A stretch of DNA of 64,000 nt from Hyalella azteca. Lineage: Eukaryota; Arthropoda; Malacostraca; Amphipoda; Hyalellidae. Position 1 is the stretch's first letter; each line of letters starts with the position of its first letter. This document shows, in pieces, positions 61,001 to 64,000 of this stretch. A program made the position numbers and the translations under genes. The DNA lies in assembly GCF_000764305.2 (NCBI RefSeq), contig NW_025944066.1, positions 186,001 to 250,000 of the forward strand. Reading direction: 5' to 3'. The notes under the pieces are model-generated. The model was given only the letters and a program-made list of their open reading frames with translations. It made no database searches and was not told the origin of the DNA.

Positions 61001-64000
61001 AATGGCTATATACGTACTATACTTTGGCCTCAATGAAATTCTGTCCTAATTTCCATTTATAGGAAATTAAATGAACTGGTTTCATACAAATTCCCTCAGT
61101 TGTAGTTGTCCTGCAAAAAATAACGAATTTTGTGTATACCACAGGTGACATTGGCTATTGAATGGAAACGGCTGACAGAGTGCAAATTATCTTCGAAACA
61201 AGACCGCATTATATAGCAGTGAAACGCTTCAGGCAAGCCCATTGCATTCAAGCCCCGCGCCCGAGACCGAGTACAATGCTATTTTGTAAGACGTGTGTGT
61301 ACCGGATGGAGTGAACTGAGGTCAAATGCTCTAGAACATTTGCACGAACCTATAAGAAATTTTTAACGAATGCAAGGCTTCAATCAATCAATAGTGTCTC
61401 CGTAATTTAAATGGTAATGCATGGAATGTCCCTCGATTTCCTCTTGTGACATGGCAAAAAGCAAGTCAGCTAAATTAGTAAAAATTATCGGAATATCTAT
61501 AAATGGAAAAATTTTGCTTTTAATGAAAGAACTGGCAGATGACATGATTAATTTGATTAAAAAAATACAATATTTCGAAGAATGGTAATTGTAGATTGCA
61601 AAAAGTGTCGAGAAATATGCAGTCACAACACAACGAGCAACGCCAATTCCACATGCGTGTAGTTCCTTAAGCGATCTGATGAAATATCCGCCATGCTATA
61701 CGCAGCTATCGCGAGGCTCCAGCGAGACGTCGATATCAAGGGGAATGTTAACAAAGAAAATATCTGACAGCTTTACATGATGAATGGGTCAAGGGTTCGA
61801 TGAACAGAACTGATCCAAGGCAATACATGAGAAATTCAGCAATGAATCAGCGTCAACGGAATAATGAGTAAACGATGTTGTTGAGGAAAATTGACGAGTG
61901 GGGAAATCTTTATCTTTATATTTAATACTATATCTACGCGTTAAGTTGAATGTACAATAATATAAGAGAAATAGAAGCAAAAATTAGTCTTTCAGTATAG
62001 AAATAAAGCAAGTAAAAATAGAAGCCACCGACACATGGCACTTTCGACGTGAATTTTCTCAAGCAAAAGGAGGTCAACAAACGAGACTCAACCCTCCAAT
62101 GCAGTGTTGCGTGCACAAGCCAAATATGAGTGACTGCTCTAGATTCAAAAGATGATAGAGAAAACTCTACTCACTTCGAGCGACCAGTCACTTATGATGC
62201 ATGTTATTGCAATGAAGTTTTTTGTTCCGATTACACCTCTGTAATATATGCTTCGTTCGAAAGCAAGCCTTATGTCAGGTTTAAGCCACAGCGAGGATAT
62301 GACGTTATATAGTTTTAAAAATTTCCGTTGAGAAATGCAAGATTTCAATTTTGGCTTGAAGATTTCAATTTTGGCTTCAAGATTTCAATTTTGGCTTCAA
62401 GATTTCAATTTTGGCATCAAGATTTCAAGTATTTTTTTATACATTCCAGACTAATTCAGTTCACTAGTTAAAGTTTATGCCAATGAAGAGGTTGTCAGTT
62501 TCAACGACGATATAAAACTCGACTAGCAGATCGGAGTTCAAGGGAGCGAATAGAAACTTAGTAATTAAGTTATAACTAAGCTATTTTACAGGCGATTGAG
62601 ATCGTATAACATGAGTGCGGCAGCTGCTCGAGGCTAATCATAACCCAGTGAGTTATTATCAAGTAGAACAACGCGCGCACCCCAAAATATTCAAAGCCTC
62701 AGGTCATCACGTATTATAAAAACACATTAATCCACGGGCGAACGCGGTACACCTTCCAGTGTAATGATCGTGTTCTGACAACGAAATCTACAAAAAGGCT
62801 TTAAAAATTCTTCATGAGTGAAAAAAAAGTGATGCAAGACAGCAGATTTGGTACGATGAAAAATAAATTTTTAACTTTCATGTCGATCATCTATAATAGA
62901 AAATTAGCTATAGATAATTCTCATGTGAGACAAAGAGACTTCACGTACAATCCAAAATTTAGAAAAGATGAAAAAAAAACAAAAAAAAGTATAACAACTT
63001 TTATAACACACCTGTGACACTGAATTTCCCACACCTGTGATGTCTGAATATGTTAATTTCCACCATTTCCAATAAGTTGAATTACTAATAATTATTTTTC
63101 ATACTTAAATTAAATTTAGTACTTTCTTACATTTTACCAATAACGGGATAATACCATTTACTACTAATCTACACGAACTGGGAACTTGTTAGGCCTGAAT
63201 GGTCAGATATGTTCGGGATCATTGGAAATGTTGCTGCGGGGAAATTTTTCAAGCGGCGATGGCTTGAGTGTAGAAATAGAATACACACTTTTTGAGCTGC
63301 AACCAAAACTTCCCTGCCCTTCTTAGAGTCCTAAAATTTCCACCTACTACAAGAAGGGTCTGGAATCAGTACGAGGAAAGCCAAACTGGAAAAGTTATGC
63401 CTTCCTTGCATGCCAAGTTAGAAAACATCAACCTGAGGGTCACGAGATAAACGCATCAATGAATGCTATTTAAACGCGGCATGTCAGAGAAGTTAGATTC
63501 ATCATTGTCCGCGTCTGGACATTATTGACATATTCCTTGCAGATAGAAAAATCTTGCAGCAATTCAAATTGGTTTTGAAAAACGACTCAGTACTTTTTTA
63601 TATGAATATTTTTAATAACAGGGTGGAATGATCTCGGCAAACTAAAAACAGTCGGTACAAAGCCTTAAAATAATCAAAATGTTAAATGAAAAGCATTTTT
63701 CCTAAGCAGCATGTGAAAATCTACTGCACTGCACATGGCTAGAAGTGAGTCAACGCTAAACTTAAATTAAATCGCATATTTTCAGAAGCAGGCCTATATG
63801 TGCGGTAAAAGAGAAAACATCTTTCTGTTAGCATCAACGCATTCTGCAAGCGTTCGAACAGCACAAGCGCGACTATAGCTAGTAGACCGCTAATGCATTG
63901 CGGAGCGTCAGTCGAGCAGTCGCCACCTATTCTAATGAAGCGGTCAACCTGACGACCTCACGACCATTTAAGAATTAGCAAGAGCTTACAGCTCACACGC
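58046..64000. other. Intergenic right end, no gene recognised
   Basis: AT-rich with short frames that match nothing I recognise. It contains a 20-bp minisatellite at 62341-62429. A TATA-like ctatttaaa at about 63468 may precede a gene beyond the window, but this is weak. Confidence 0.5.
62341..62429. repeat. 20-bp tandem repeat, ~4.5 units
   Basis: gatttcaattttggcttcaa repeated head to tail from 62341 with two single-base variants. Confidence 0.9.

Noticed and set aside
1..64000. CRISPR arrays, operons or other prokaryotic systems
   Set aside because: The window is clearly eukaryotic, with spliced genes, TATA/initiator promoters and AATAAA signals; the repeats lack spacer structure.

Overview
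Eukaryotic, AT-rich, intron-dense DNA from an arthropod. Pro-resilin-like cuticle proteins with the core LPDGRKQ..V.Y.AD...GF.A.V.Y.G.AQYP, plus a rugose-like neurobeachin, point to a crustacean, probably malacostracan. The species cannot be fixed from sequence alone.

Layout. (1) 1-12932, minus strand: fifteen exons of the N-terminal third of a neurobeachin (Nbea/LRBA, fly rugose) gene. It runs off the left edge. Its 5' exons were not found, one exon is missing, and one exon has an in-frame internal loss. (2) 16981-58045, plus strand: seven complete RR-type cuticle protein genes in one orientation, at about 16981-18710, 22221-24364, 28296-29831, 33433-35040, 38474-40599, 45518-46839 and 56719-58045. 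A partial copy of the fifth gene lies at 41740-42287. Six of the seven have exon 1, a signal-peptide exon, a chitin-binding exon of 138 bp (147 bp in the first gene), and a terminal exon. The last gene has lost the final intron. (3) 51027-53086, plus strand: a two-exon gene for an unrecognised secreted Thr/Ser/Pro-rich protein, sitting inside the cuticle cluster. (4) The rest is AT-rich intergenic DNA with minisatellites, palindromes and one well-defined MITE.

How the genes work together: the cuticle genes encode secreted proteins expected to bind chitin in the exoskeleton. Most have a TATA box about 30 bp before a TCA-type initiator, suggesting moult- or tissue-regulated expression. The neurobeachin encodes a large cytoplasmic BEACH-family trafficking scaffold and is functionally unrelated.

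Most notable pattern: several introns, in two unrelated gene families, contain repeats whose unit spans an exon-intron junction. They carry 9-30 bp (in one case 122 bp) of exon plus the splice site, seeding the introns with decoy splice sites. Other points are two GC-AG introns with an identical donor, a promoter duplicated with its breakpoint at the predicted start site, and a 1.18-kb near-identical duplication of the last two exons of one cuticle gene.
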